A DNA stretch of 52,683 nucleotides, taken from NCBI GenBank assembly GCA_964397995.1, contig CAYNLG010000019.1:1-52683 (forward strand), read 5' to 3'. The translations under genes and the position numbers were made by a program. Shown here one piece after another: positions 16,541-25,070 of this stretch (positions within the stretch are counted from its first letter, which is position 1; every line of letters starts with the position of its first letter). Source of the stretch: CAYNLG01 sp964397995. GTDB lineage: Bacteria; Planctomycetota; Phycisphaerae; FEN-1346. A model generated the notes under the pieces. The model ran no database searches, was not told the DNA's origin, and saw only the letters and a list, made by a program, of their open reading frames with translations.

Positions 16541-17395
16541 ATGCGCGACACGCCACAGGAGCTTATGGATGTCGGTCCGGGCGCAGGACGTCTGGGTGTC
16601 TTTGATGCCCTCGGCCTTGGATGGCAACTGCTCAAGGCGGACTTCTGGAAGCTGTGGCTGGCGGCGTTTGTCGTAACGATCATCCAATCCGGGGTCAGCA
16701 TGTTCGGCGCCATACCGTACTTGGGCGCCTGCGTGTCCCTGGCGGCGGGCCTCTTCCTCTACCCGCAACTCATGGCGGGGTTGTTCTTCGTGGTTCGGCA
16801 ACGGATAGACGGCGTGCCCGTGGATGTCGGGAACGCCTTCGAGGGGTTCCGCTCACGCTACTGGCAGTCGCTCGTCGCCACGCTTCCGGCGATGATCGTC
16901 GGTTTCGTGTTCGGCCTGTTGATCGGCGGTACGGCGCTTGTGGGAGCGATGATGGCTGAGGGTGAAGCGGATCCCGAGGCTGTCATGCCCCTCATCGTGG
17001 TGGTTGTGCTCGTCGCCGCCGTCGTGGTAGCGGTGATCTGCTTGTTCTTCATGTTCGCTCTTGTTGCGGTCTGGGACTGTCCGGCCTCGGGCTGGGAGGC
17101 CGTACGGGTCAGCATCCGCCTCGTGAGAGAGAACTTCCTTTCGGCGCTTGGCTTCTCCATCCTGATGGGGCTATTGGGGCTCGCCGCCTTCATCGTGGGG
17201 ATCGTGGCGCTCTGCGTCGGGACCCTCTTCACCTTCCCCTTGGTCATGGTCTGGTCCTTCGCCAGCCTGACATACCTGTACCGGTCTTGGTCCGGCCGGC
17301 CGTTGATGGGCGAGCCGCTCGTCCCCGGTCTGGCCGAGTTGCCATCCTCGGAATCGGCAACGCCGGGGACGCCGTCTCCCGACCGCGGTGGCTGA
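16541..17395 (+). CDS. Multi-pass membrane protein, paralogue 2
   Basis: A 284-residue membrane protein, 21 bases after its paralogue. It shares FDALGLGWQLLKADFWKLWL near the start and ASGWEAVRVSIRLVRENFLSALGF before the last spans, and ends in the same LYRSWSGRP motif. Each long hydrophobic stretch has a counterpart in paralogue 1. An AAAGGAG site is present upstream. The pair probably arose by tandem duplication and may form a heteromer. Its end overlaps the next gene by 8 bases. The function is unknown. Confidence 0.75.
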   Translation: MRDTPQELMDVGPGAGRLGVFDALGLGWQLLKADFWKLWLAAFVVTIIQSGVSMFGAIPYLGACVSLAAGLFLYPQLMAGLFFVVRQRIDGVPVDVGNAFEGFRSRYWQSLVATLPAMIVGFVFGLLIGGTALVGAMMAEGEADPEAVMPLIVVVVLVAAVVVAVICLFFMFALVAVWDCPASGWEAVRVSIRLVRENFLSALGFSILMGLLGLAAFIVGIVALCVGTLFTFPLVMVWSFASLTYLYRSWSGRPLMGEPLVPGLAELPSSESATPGTPSPDRGG

Positions 17396-17894
17396 GCCCG
17401 ACCTCAAACCGACCCCGCCGTCGGCCAACCGCCGGGCCCATGCCCTGACGGCGGGCCTTCTCGGGGTCGGCCTCGTCGCCTTGACTGTCATGGCCTTCTT
17501 GCCTGACGACCCGGAGCCCGAGCCGCCGGGGGCTCCGCGGACGGTCTGCGGCCTCAGGCGTTTGACCGGTGTGCCGTGCCCGGGGTGCGGCATGACGCGG
17601 GGCATGGTGGCCCTGGTCCGGGGCGAGGGGCGACGGGCCGTCGTCTTCCACCCGTTGAGCCCGATTCTGGCGGCCGCGCTCCTGGCCTTCCTCGGGCGTT
17701 CCGCGTACATGGCCATCACGGGCCGCAGCGCGTGGGCGTGGTTGCCGCGCGCCGTGCCGTGGCTCCTCGGCGGGTCGGTGGCGGCGTTGGTCGGCCTGTG
17801 GGTGTGGCGGCTCTGGAGCATGGCCGCCGACGGGTCGCTGGGCGTCCTGTGGCGCGCGTCGCCGCTGGGGCGGCTGTTCGGCGGCGGGCTCTGA
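17388..17894 (+). CDS. DUF2752 family membrane protein
   Basis: A 168-residue protein with three hydrophobic segments and the family hallmark TGVPCPGCGMTRG (about residues 60-72), in which the CPxCGxT motif may bind metal or lipid. It starts at GTG 17388 within the end of the preceding membrane-protein gene, an 8-base overlap indicating translational coupling. DUF2752 proteins are often found next to small multi-pass membrane proteins, as here. The role is unknown. Confidence 0.82.
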   Translation: MAEPDLKPTPPSANRRAHALTAGLLGVGLVALTVMAFLPDDPEPEPPGAPRTVCGLRRLTGVPCPGCGMTRGMVALVRGEGRRAVVFHPLSPILAAALLAFLGRSAYMAITGRSAWAWLPRAVPWLLGGSVAALVGLWVWRLWSMAADGSLGVLWRASPLGRLFGGGL

Positions 17895-17900
17895 AGGCGG

Positions 17901-19061
17901 CTATGTCCGAAGTGCCTCCATCGACACCACGGCCGCCGGCAGGACGACGAAGACGGGGATCCAGGCGGCCAGCAGGGGGTCGACGTGGCCCGCGCCTCCG
18001 AAGGCCGTCGAGGCGAACGTGACGGCGAAGACCGCCACCTGCAGCGCCAGCGCGATGCCGATGCTCGCGAAGTAGTTCGTGTCCTCCCGCCCCGCCACGA
18101 ACGGCAATCCCAGGAGCAGGGCCAGCACCATGAGGATGGGCGAGGTCGCGTGCTGGTGCATCGCCACGTGCAGGGCCCGGCTGCTGCCACGCTTGGGGTC
18201 GGCGGTCAGTGCCCGCAGCTCATTGAAGGACAGGTATTTATAGAAGTCGTGTTCGCGTTGGCGCCGAATGAGTTCTGGCCCGACGTTCGTCGCGTAGGAC
18301 GCGACCGGCAGGCCCCGGTCGGGTGGGGGGGGGCGGTCGAGCATTGCCGTCGTGGCCACCGGTAAGAACTTGCGGCCGCCCACCAGTTCCCATTCACCGC
18401 GGTCTCCGTGCCACAGAGCCCGTTCGGCCTCGATGACACCCGTTGGCCGATTGCGCGAGTCGCGCAGGAAGATGCGGACACGGGCCCGGAACGCGGGTTC
18501 ACCCGTGGGGCCGGGAGGCGCCGGCACGGCCCGCATCTCCCCCGCCTTTGGGACAAACCGCGGTGCATAAATAATGTTGTTGTGCGCATCACGAACGAAG
18601 TCGACGTCGTACTGATCGGCTTCGCCAAGGTCGTCCGGGTCGCGTGCCAGCTGGGTGGCAATGCGGGGGATGATGTGCTCCTGGTTGATGATCGAGAACC
18701 CCACTGCAGCTAGGGCCACGACAACCATGGGCCACATGATACGGTAGAGGCTGATACCCGCAGCCTTCATGCCGACCAACTCGTGCCCCCGGTGGAACCG
18801 GACGAACGTCGCCGCTGCCGCGATCAGGAGCGATGGCCCCGCCAGCATCCGGAAAAAGTCGAAGGACTGGTAGCCGTAGTACGTCGCCACGTTCCCGACG
18901 ACCTGCCAGAACGACAGTGCCTCGTCCGTCGTTTCCGCCTCCATGAACTCGCCCACGTTCACGAAGAGGTGCAGCACGATGGCGATACCCAACAGAGCCC
19001 CCAGGACAATCAGCAAGGAGGCCAGGTAGGTCGTCACGATGTACCGGTCGAGGAGCTTCAT
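17901..19061 (-). CDS. lptG: LptF/LptG-family LPS export permease (second gene)
   Basis: A 386-residue inner-membrane protein of the YjgP/YjgQ family. In the Lpt machine two such permeases work with the LptB ATPase to lift lipopolysaccharide toward the outer membrane. It starts MKLLDRYIVTTYLASLL, typical of the family, has about three N-terminal spans, a periplasmic beta-jellyroll-like region (about residues 120-280) and three C-terminal spans. Its ATG overlaps the upstream stop (ATGA). The split into lptF and lptG is by position only, since both belong to one family. LptB, LptC and LptA are not in the window. Confidence 0.85.
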   Translation of the reverse strand: MKLLDRYIVTTYLASLLIVLGALLGIAIVLHLFVNVGEFMEAETTDEALSFWQVVGNVATYYGYQSFDFFRMLAGPSLLIAAAATFVRFHRGHELVGMKAAGISLYRIMWPMVVVALAAVGFSIINQEHIIPRIATQLARDPDDLGEADQYDVDFVRDAHNNIIYAPRFVPKAGEMRAVPAPPGPTGEPAFRARVRIFLRDSRNRPTGVIEAERALWHGDRGEWELVGGRKFLPVATTAMLDRPPPPDRGLPVASYATNVGPELIRRQREHDFYKYLSFNELRALTADPKRGSSRALHVAMHQHATSPILMVLALLLGLPFVAGREDTNYFASIGIALALQVAVFAVTFASTAFGGAGHVDPLLAAWIPVFVVLPAAVVSMEALRT

Positions 19062-20233
19062 CGGGCCACCGCCTTGCGCGGTCGGCGCGCCGGATGGCTC
19101 CAGAAGAAGACCAGATAGACCGACGTTGCCAACGCCAGCGCGACCATGGCCAGGTTCGGCGCCCAGACGAGATAGAGCACCGCCGCCGGTACCTCGCGGT
19201 GGCTTGCCACGACGTCCACGCCCGTCTGGGTGAGAATCGTCGAGAGCAGCCACGGGGCCAGCGCGACGCCGAACGCCGTGAGCAGGTGCCCGCTGTGGAA
19301 GAGCACCCCGAGCCCCGCCCCCAGCACCACCAACCCCAGGCACCCGAGCCCGGCGGCCAGACGCCCGTGCAGCTCCGCCATCGCCTTGGCACGGACCCTG
19401 GCCTTCTCGATCTCGACGACGTGCGGGGTGATGGTCTCGGGCTTGCTTCGCCGCAGCTTCAGCAACGTCTTCGAGAACCGTTCCGGCACGTGCTGGGCGG
19501 CCATCAGGTCCCACACTGGCAGGTCGCTGATTCGCATCGGCACGCTGCGAGGCAACTGGAGCGGGACGGTGTGGTCGCCGCGCACCAGCACGCGGCCTGC
19601 TTCGTCGACGACCAGGGCGTCGTAGAGGGTCATCGTCAGAAGGTGGGCCTCGCGGTCAAACTCGACCTTGCCCGCGCGGGCCGACACATAAACCTGCCCC
19701 GTCTCGGTCGGGTGGACCAGGGCGGGGCCCAGCAGCGTTGATCCGTCAAGGCCGTCGACGGAGAGCTGGAAGGTCTTGTTCGGGTCGCGAATATCGCCCG
19801 TCGAGGCCAGTTCCGTGAAAAAGAGGCGCTCGATATCGGCCAGGGCCAACTGCTTGGCTGCCCGGCTGCTTGCCGGCAGGGGCCAGGCCGCCAGGGCCAG
19901 GCTGACCGCGGTGACCGCCAGGGCCAGGACGATGCTCGGCCAGAGCAGGCTGGAGACAGCGATGCCGCTCGCGCGGCAGGCAAGCACCTCGTTGGCGGCC
20001 GTCAACCGCCCGTATACCAGCGTCGCCGCCAGCACGCCCGCCAAGGCCAAGGCGATGTACATCGCGAAGGGCACCGACAGGGCCATGTACAGGGCCGACG
20101 TGATCGGCCCCAAGCCTTGGTCCTGGAGGGCCTTGAGGACCATGCCAAGACAGACGACGGCCGTGGCGGCCGCCAAGCCGAGGCCGAAGGCCTTGAGCAT
20201 CTCGACCAGGATGTAGCGGTGGATGATGCGCAT
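19058..20233 (-). CDS. lptF: LptF/LptG-family LPS export permease (first gene)
   Basis: A 391-residue YjgP/YjgQ-family permease. It starts MRIIHRYILVEMLKAFGLG and has a first cluster of membrane spans to about residue 130. The GRLTAANEVLACRASGI segment is the family's EhxAxrAsG-type coupling-helix region. A beta-rich periplasmic part and three C-terminal spans follow. The open frame extends upstream to 20617 but the family start and the promoter position favour 20233. A good sigma-70 promoter lies about 75 bases upstream. It is cotranscribed with the next permease through a 4-base overlap. Its presence shows a lipopolysaccharide-type outer membrane. Confidence 0.87.
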   Translation of the reverse strand: MRIIHRYILVEMLKAFGLGLAAATAVVCLGMVLKALQDQGLGPITSALYMALSVPFAMYIALALAGVLAATLVYGRLTAANEVLACRASGIAVSSLLWPSIVLALAVTAVSLALAAWPLPASSRAAKQLALADIERLFFTELASTGDIRDPNKTFQLSVDGLDGSTLLGPALVHPTETGQVYVSARAGKVEFDREAHLLTMTLYDALVVDEAGRVLVRGDHTVPLQLPRSVPMRISDLPVWDLMAAQHVPERFSKTLLKLRRSKPETITPHVVEIEKARVRAKAMAELHGRLAAGLGCLGLVVLGAGLGVLFHSGHLLTAFGVALAPWLLSTILTQTGVDVVASHREVPAAVLYLVWAPNLAMVALALATSVYLVFFWSHPARRPRKAVAR

Positions 20234-20306
20234 GTGCCCTGCCGTCCGTCCCGGGCCGTTCGGCCCCGGCGGACCACGTTCCTCCCGCCCATTCGTCTGC
20301 GGGGTC

Positions 20307-20335
20307 AGTCTAGCCCTGCCCGTGAAGGCGGACAA
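20307..20335 (-). promoter_or_regulatory. Sigma-70 promoter of the lptF-lptG operon
   Basis: On the minus strand TTGTCC (20335-20330) and TAGACT (20312-20307) are separated by 17 bases. Confidence 0.6.
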
Positions 20336-20387
20336 GGGGGAAGCGGGGCGCCCCGGGACGACTGTGGCCGCGACCGGAGCTCCATCG

Positions 20388-20393
20388 TACAAT
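20388..20393 (+). promoter_or_regulatory. -10 box of comF, possibly leaderless
   Basis: TACAAT is followed by six bases and then the comF ATG at 20400, so the transcript would begin at the start codon. The -35 region (TGGCCG, 17 bases upstream) is weak and no Shine-Dalgarno sequence lies in the usual window. Confidence 0.5.
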
Positions 20394-20399
20394 GGCCGC

Positions 20400-21152
20400 A
20401 TGCTCCGCTCCCTGCTGGCCTCCGCCAGACAGCTCGTTCTGCCGCTGCACTGCGTCGCGTGCGAGGCGCCCGCGCCGGCCGAGGGCCGGTACCCGTTGTG
20501 TGCGGCATGTGCCGCCAGACTTGCCGATCTGATGGCGGCCGGCGCGTGCCCGCGGTGCGGCCGCGGGGCCGGACCGCACACCTTCGACATGGACGGGTGC
20601 AGCTTGTGCCGGGACAAGCGCTTGCCGCACGACGGCGCCGTCCGGGTGGGTCCGTATGCCGACCCGCTGAAGCGGCTGATTCTCGCCTACAAGTACGGCC
20701 GCCGCGCGGAGCTGGGTCCGACGCTTGGAATGTTGCTGGCCCAGCGTGTGGCGTTGGCGGTCTGGGCGGATCAAGTTGACCTGGTGGTGCCGGTTCCGCT
20801 GCACTGGACGCGCCGCGCGGGTCGCGGGTTCAACCAGGCGGCGCTACTGGCACGCGAAGCGGGTCGGGCGGTGGGCGTGCCGGCGGCACGGTCGGGTCTG
20901 CTCCGCGTCCGCCCGACGCCGCACCAGACGCGTCTCCCGCCCAGCCGGCGTCGCGCCAACGTCCGCGGCGCGTTCGCGGTGCGCAGCGGCAAGGGCGTTC
21001 TGGAGGGCCGTCAGATCCTGCTGGTCGATGACGTGATGACGAGCGGCGCGACGGTGGGGGAGTGCGCCCGCACGCTTCGCAAGGCGGGGGCCGCCGCGGT
21101 TTACGTCGCGGTCGTCGCGGTGGCGGGACTGGACGAAGTCGGGCCGTGGTGA
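20400..21152 (+). CDS. comF: ComF family phosphoribosyltransferase
   Basis: A 250-residue cytoplasmic protein. The N-terminus carries four Cys pairs forming zinc-binding double ribbons (Cys 18/21, 34/37, 50/53, 67/70), as in ComFC/GntX proteins. The C-terminal type I phosphoribosyltransferase domain ends in the PRPP loop ILLVDDVMTSGAT (about 206-218). ComF homologues are needed for DNA uptake in naturally competent bacteria, but in non-competent ones the role is unclear. It diverges from the lptFG operon and a -10 box abuts its start. The name follows the family and does not prove competence. Confidence 0.9.
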   Translation: MLRSLLASARQLVLPLHCVACEAPAPAEGRYPLCAACAARLADLMAAGACPRCGRGAGPHTFDMDGCSLCRDKRLPHDGAVRVGPYADPLKRLILAYKYGRRAELGPTLGMLLAQRVALAVWADQVDLVVPVPLHWTRRAGRGFNQAALLAREAGRAVGVPAARSGLLRVRPTPHQTRLPPSRRRANVRGAFAVRSGKGVLEGRQILLVDDVMTSGATVGECARTLRKAGAAAVYVAVVAVAGLDEVGPW

Positions 21153-21199
21153 ACCGGCCGCGGGGACCTTTTTCGTGGAACGGCCCGCGGAGGATGCCC

Positions 21200-21205
21200 T
21201 ATAAT
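21200..21205 (+). promoter_or_regulatory. -10 box upstream of the UbiB-type kinase
   Basis: A perfect TATAAT lies 38 bases before the gene; no convincing -35 is seen. A run of five T (about 21169-21173) just upstream may end comF transcripts, though its stem is weak. Confidence 0.45.
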
Positions 21206-21243
21206 GCCCGCGACGCCCGACCCTGACCCGGGGGCTGCCGCGC

Positions 21244-22935
21244 ATGACCCTCATTCCTTTCGGACGCCGCATCAGGGAACTCGGCCGCCTCGGGTCCGTC
21301 ATCAGCGTCCTCACGAAGCATGGGTTCGGGTGGGTGGTCGTCAGTCTGCACCTGGACCGGTTCGTGCCGTTCCGGAAGCGGCTTCTGAGGCGGCCGACCC
21401 CGGCCGAGGCGCGGGGGCTTTCGACGGCGCAGCGGTTTGCCGACGTGCTGGAAGAGCTCGGCCCCACGTACGTCAAGCTGGGCCAGGTGCTTGCCAGCCG
21501 CCAGGACCTCTTGCCGCCCGCCTACGTGCACGAGTTCCGCAGGCTTCAGGACCGCGTGCACCCGTTCCCGTCCGACCAGGCCCGCGAGGTGATTGCGCGC
21601 GAACTGGGTGCCACGGTCGAGGAGCGGTTCGACGAGTTTGAGGCCGAACCGTTTGCTGCCGGCAGCATCGCCCAAGCCTACCGGGCCCGGACGAAGGACG
21701 GGAAGGCCGTGGTGGTGAAGGTGCGCCGACCGGGCATCCGGGAGATGCTCGAGGCCGACGTCGACATCCTGAAGCGGCTGGCCCTGTTGGCCGAGCGGTA
21801 CGTGCCGGAGTACCGGGTCTTCCGTCCCGTGCTCCTGGTGGAAGAGTTCGAACAGACCACGCGACGCGAGGTCGATTTCATCGCCGAGGCGAGCAGCACG
21901 GAACGGTTCCGCGAGGCCTTCCAAGACACCGACGATGTCGTCGTCCCGCGGGTGCTGTGGCAGCTCACGGGCCCCGGCGTTCTGACGCTCGAGCGGATCG
22001 AAGGCATTCCCATCCACGATGACGAGGCCCTCGACCGTGAGCAGGTCGACCGCAAGGCCTTGGCCGAGACGCTGACGACGAGCTTCATGCGGCAGTACTT
22101 CGAGTTGGGCATGTTCCACGCCGACCCGCATCACGGGAACCTGCTTGTGTTGCCGCCTTCCACGCTCGCCATCGTCGACTACGGCCAGGTCGGCCGCATG
22201 GGCGACGCCATGCGCTCGAAGCTCAGCACGGCCCTCATTGCCGGGCTCAACCGCGAGTTCGACATCGTCCTGGACATCCTGGACGATCTGGACGCCTTGC
22301 CGGATCGCCCGGATGCGGAGCGGTTCAAGGCCGACCTCACCGTCCTGGTGGACAAGTACGCGGGAATCCCGCTCAAGCGGCTGGACCTGCGGCAGTTGTT
22401 TGAGGAGTTGACGGGCACCGCGCGGCGACACCACATCATCCTGCCTCGGTCCTTCATCTTGCTCGGAAAGAGCCTCGTGACCATGGGGGGCGTGGCGCTG
22501 GAGCTCGATCCCGAGACCAGCATGGTCGAGGTGGTGCGGCCGAAGTTGCGGTGGCTGGCGGCCGAGAAGTTCTCGCCCGAGCACGTGGCTCGCGCCGGGG
22601 TGAAGAGCGCGTACCACCTTGCGTCGCTGGTCGAGACAGGGCCCCGGCAACTCCGCGAACTGGCCCGCAAGGTTAACCGTGGCCGGCTCCAGATCCTCTT
22701 CCGCCATGAGAACCTCGAGCACCTGATCCAGGAGATGGACCGGGCGTCGAACCGCATCGCGTTCGCGATGATCATTGCCGCCGTCATTCTTGGCTCGGCC
22801 GTCATCACCGAGACCGACATCGGGCCGACAGTCCCCTATCTCAACGTCCCCTTCCTCGGCTTCGCGGGGTTCTTCGTGGCGGGCGTGCTCGGGGTATGGC
22901 TCGTGATCGCGATCCTTCGATCCGGCCGATTGTAA
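21244..22935 (+). CDS. ABC1/UbiB-family atypical protein kinase
   Basis: A 563-residue protein of the ABC1/ADCK/UbiB family, which supports quinone synthesis and membrane lipid homeostasis through ATPase activity. All hallmarks are visible: KxGQ (KLGQ at 78-81), the Ala-rich nucleotide loop PFAAGSIAQAY (136-146), the ATP lysine in VVVKV (159), the ExD motif REVDF (209-211), catalytic HADPHHGN (292-299) and DYG (312-314). Two C-terminal hydrophobic helices (about 495-560) anchor it in the membrane. No other ubiquinone or menaquinone gene is near, so the pathway is not fixed. Confidence 0.93.
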   Translation: MTLIPFGRRIRELGRLGSVISVLTKHGFGWVVVSLHLDRFVPFRKRLLRRPTPAEARGLSTAQRFADVLEELGPTYVKLGQVLASRQDLLPPAYVHEFRRLQDRVHPFPSDQAREVIARELGATVEERFDEFEAEPFAAGSIAQAYRARTKDGKAVVVKVRRPGIREMLEADVDILKRLALLAERYVPEYRVFRPVLLVEEFEQTTRREVDFIAEASSTERFREAFQDTDDVVVPRVLWQLTGPGVLTLERIEGIPIHDDEALDREQVDRKALAETLTTSFMRQYFELGMFHADPHHGNLLVLPPSTLAIVDYGQVGRMGDAMRSKLSTALIAGLNREFDIVLDILDDLDALPDRPDAERFKADLTVLVDKYAGIPLKRLDLRQLFEELTGTARRHHIILPRSFILLGKSLVTMGGVALELDPETSMVEVVRPKLRWLAAEKFSPEHVARAGVKSAYHLASLVETGPRQLRELARKVNRGRLQILFRHENLEHLIQEMDRASNRIAFAMIIAAVILGSAVITETDIGPTVPYLNVPFLGFAGFFVAGVLGVWLVIAILRSGRL

Positions 22936-22986
22936 CGGCGTACGCGACCGGCGCGCCGGGGGCGCGCCCTCCCTGGAGGACTCCCC

Positions 22987-24006
22987 ATCGTTCGGACGCT
23001 CTGTGTCGGCGGCTCGCCCTCGTCGGGCACGACCCTCGTGGCGGACCTGCTCGATTCCGTACCGGGGCTGCTCTGCGGCCCCGAGCTCTACGTCTACTGT
23101 CTCGACCAGGCCTATGCCTGGGACGCCGAGTTCCGCGCGGCCGCGGGGGCGCGCCAGCCGTTCCGAACGCGGAGCCCATACCTGCCGGCCAGGCGGTTCG
23201 TGGCGCCTGAAGCGATGGCGCATGTCGGGCTCGACGACGCGAGCCTGGCCGCCATGGTTAACGCGTCCGACAGCCTCGCCGCGTTCATCGATCGCTTCGC
23301 GGAACACTTCGCGTCCTGGCGCGGCTGTGCGATAGAGGTCCTGGCCGAGAAGACGCCCATCAACGGTTGCTGCCTCAGCGAGTACTGCGACCGATTCCCA
23401 GGGGGCCTTTTCGTCCACGTGGTCCGCGACGGTCGGTCGGTTGTCGCGTCGCTGATGGCCCGAGGTCGCGCGCCCTATGAGGCGGCATACATCTGGATGG
23501 TCCAAACGGCCTTCGGCCAGGCGGCTCGGCACCACGCGAACGCCGTGGAGCTGCGCTTCGAAGACCTGGTGGCCGCGCCCTACCGGACGGTCGCCGACCT
23601 TGCCGCTCGCGTGGGCGTACGGACCGAGCCGGCCGAGATCGAGGCGGCATTGGGGGCCAATGCCTACCGCCGTTCGGTACCGCGCCTGGGCTCCTGGACC
23701 GTCCCGAGCCTGGACGCCGGCGTCCGGCTGCCCACGCCGTTCACCGACCGGCTGCCGGCCGAGACGGTTGCCTGGCTCGAAACGCTGGCCGTTCGGCCGG
23801 AGGCGTCGCCGGGTAGGCGGCCGCTGACCTTCGGCGGGTTGCTCCGCGACTACGGCTATGCGCTTGCGGGCCCGGCGCTATCGACCCAAGAAGCCGACAG
23901 CCTGCTTCAGGAACACTTCACCGCGTACCTGAAGGCGAAGCGGCTGTACGCCCTGCCGGACGTGCCACTGCTGGTGACCAGCTCGGACGGCGGAGGGGTC
24001 GGTTGA
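22987..24006 (+). CDS. Sulfotransferase with apparent ATC start
   Basis: A 339-residue protein, reading from the ATC at 22987. The PAPS-binding P-loop GGSPSSGTTL lies at residues 8-17 and the 3'-phosphate motif FVHVVRDGRSVVASL near residue 140, the two defining sites of sulfotransferases moving sulfate from PAPS to an acceptor. Between the in-frame stop at 22935 and GTG 23038 there is no ATG, GTG or TTG, and starting at that GTG would delete the P-loop. GGAGGA ends 6 bases before the ATC, ideal spacing. So either ATC is used or the third base is a sequence error for ATG. The acceptor is unknown; carbohydrate or lipid is possible. Confidence 0.8.
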   Translation: MVRTLCVGGSPSSGTTLVADLLDSVPGLLCGPELYVYCLDQAYAWDAEFRAAAGARQPFRTRSPYLPARRFVAPEAMAHVGLDDASLAAMVNASDSLAAFIDRFAEHFASWRGCAIEVLAEKTPINGCCLSEYCDRFPGGLFVHVVRDGRSVVASLMARGRAPYEAAYIWMVQTAFGQAARHHANAVELRFEDLVAAPYRTVADLAARVGVRTEPAEIEAALGANAYRRSVPRLGSWTVPSLDAGVRLPTPFTDRLPAETVAWLETLAVRPEASPGRRPLTFGGLLRDYGYALAGPALSTQEADSLLQEHFTAYLKAKRLYALPDVPLLVTSSDGGGVG

Positions 24007-24094
24007 CGCCGATTGCCGCTGGCCCGGCCCCGCCTTGCGCGGTAAGCTCTGCGGCGCAGCGCGCCGTGGGCGACTGATGCAAAGGGGACCTGCC

Positions 24095-24880
24095 ATGCGA
24101 CGGATGGGAGTGGCCGTCTTGGTCGGCGGTCTGGGTGCCGTGCTTGCCATCGGGTTCGTGACCATCGGGGGCCGGGCGCGCGCCGCCGACCTGACGTCCA
24201 GGAGCTTCCGGTTCGACGTCTTCGTCGGCAGCCGCAAGGTCGGCACGATGAGCCTGCACGTAACCGACGTCGCCGGAACGGTCATGCTGAAGCAGCACCT
24301 GGAGGCCCCCTACAAGCGGTACCAGGGCATCGTCGACTCGCGCATAGTGTACGCGCTGGACGACTGGCAGCCCGTGCGGGCGACGGCCGGGTCGAAGCTG
24401 GGCGACCTCAAGACCGCCGAGGGCGAGATCGCCTTCGCGCTGGACGCGTCGCCCCGCGTCGCCAAGGTCAAGGTCAAGGGCTACGCCGACGAGGACCAGA
24501 AGCCGCTCAAGGAACCGAAGACCCGGGAGGCGGAGGTCCCCGTTCCCGAGGGCACGGTCGTGACCTTCCCCGCGCTGCTCTATCTGGGGCCGCGCCTCCT
24601 GCCCCGCACCGGGAAGCTGGAGCCGGTTGTGCGGGCCCACGTGCCTTACGGCTTTGATCACAGCCACTTCGTGGACTTCAAGGGCGAGTGCATCCTGACC
24701 CGGACCGACCGGGACGAATCCGGCCACTACCGGATCAGCCTCCAGGAGCCGTTCGCGGGCGGCAACTACCAGACGCTCCAGAGCGCGACGTTCGACCGGG
24801 AGGGTCACGTGGTGGAGGCCCGCCTCGGGTCCAAGTTCGTGCTGAAGCCGGCGGACGGGTCGGCCGATAACGGGGAGTGA
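24095..24880 (+). CDS. Secreted beta-rich protein of unknown function
   Basis: A 261-residue protein with a signal peptide (hydrophobic MGVAVLVGGLGAVLAIGF, cleavage likely after ARAADL). The mature part is beta-rich, starting SFRFDVFVGSRKVGTMSLHV, and includes a GHYRISLQEPFAGGNYQT segment. The layout recalls DUF3108-like periplasmic proteins, but I cannot confirm this. AAAGGGG precedes the chosen ATG; an earlier in-frame start at 24035 would put a charged stretch before the signal. It stands between the sulfotransferase and a tRNA gene. Confidence 0.65.
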   Translation: MRRMGVAVLVGGLGAVLAIGFVTIGGRARAADLTSRSFRFDVFVGSRKVGTMSLHVTDVAGTVMLKQHLEAPYKRYQGIVDSRIVYALDDWQPVRATAGSKLGDLKTAEGEIAFALDASPRVAKVKVKGYADEDQKPLKEPKTREAEVPVPEGTVVTFPALLYLGPRLLPRTGKLEPVVRAHVPYGFDHSHFVDFKGECILTRTDRDESGHYRISLQEPFAGGNYQTLQSATFDREGHVVEARLGSKFVLKPADGSADNGE

Positions 24881-24894
24881 GGCCGGGATAGGCG

Positions 24895-24924
24895 TTGATT
24901 TCTCGCCGGCGCGGCCCGTATAAT
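24895..24924 (+). promoter_or_regulatory. Sigma-70 promoter of tRNA-Thr
   Basis: TTGATT (24895-24900) and a perfect TATAAT (24919-24924) with an 18-base spacer, ending 16 bases before the tRNA. Confidence 0.75.
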
Positions 24925-24940
24925 CTGCGGCCTTCGGCGA

Positions 24941-25015
24941 GCCACCTTAGCTCAACGGTAGAGCACGGCTTTCGTAAAGCCGGGGTTCCGGGTTCAAATC
25001 CCGGAGGTGGCTCCA
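24941..25015 (+). tRNA. tRNA-Thr (anticodon CGT)
   Basis: A full cloverleaf can be drawn: acceptor GCCACCT/AGGTGGC, D arm GCTC/GAGC, anticodon stem CGGCT/AGCCG with loop TTCGTAA, variable GGGTT, T arm CCGGG-TTCAAAT-CCCGG, discriminator T. The CCA end is encoded (25013-25015). Anticodon CGT at 24973-24975 reads the threonine codon ACG. Confidence 0.96.
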
Positions 25016-25070
25016 GATTCTGCGCCCAAGGCGGCCGTGCCGGCGCGGGCGCGCAACCGGGAGTGCCCCC

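Noticed and set aside
21153..21199. Rho-independent terminator after comF
   Set aside because: A run of five T is present but the stem before it is too weak and badly spaced.
23038..24006. GTG 23038 as start of the sulfotransferase
   Set aside because: It would remove the PAPS P-loop, which lies in frame just upstream behind a good ribosome site.
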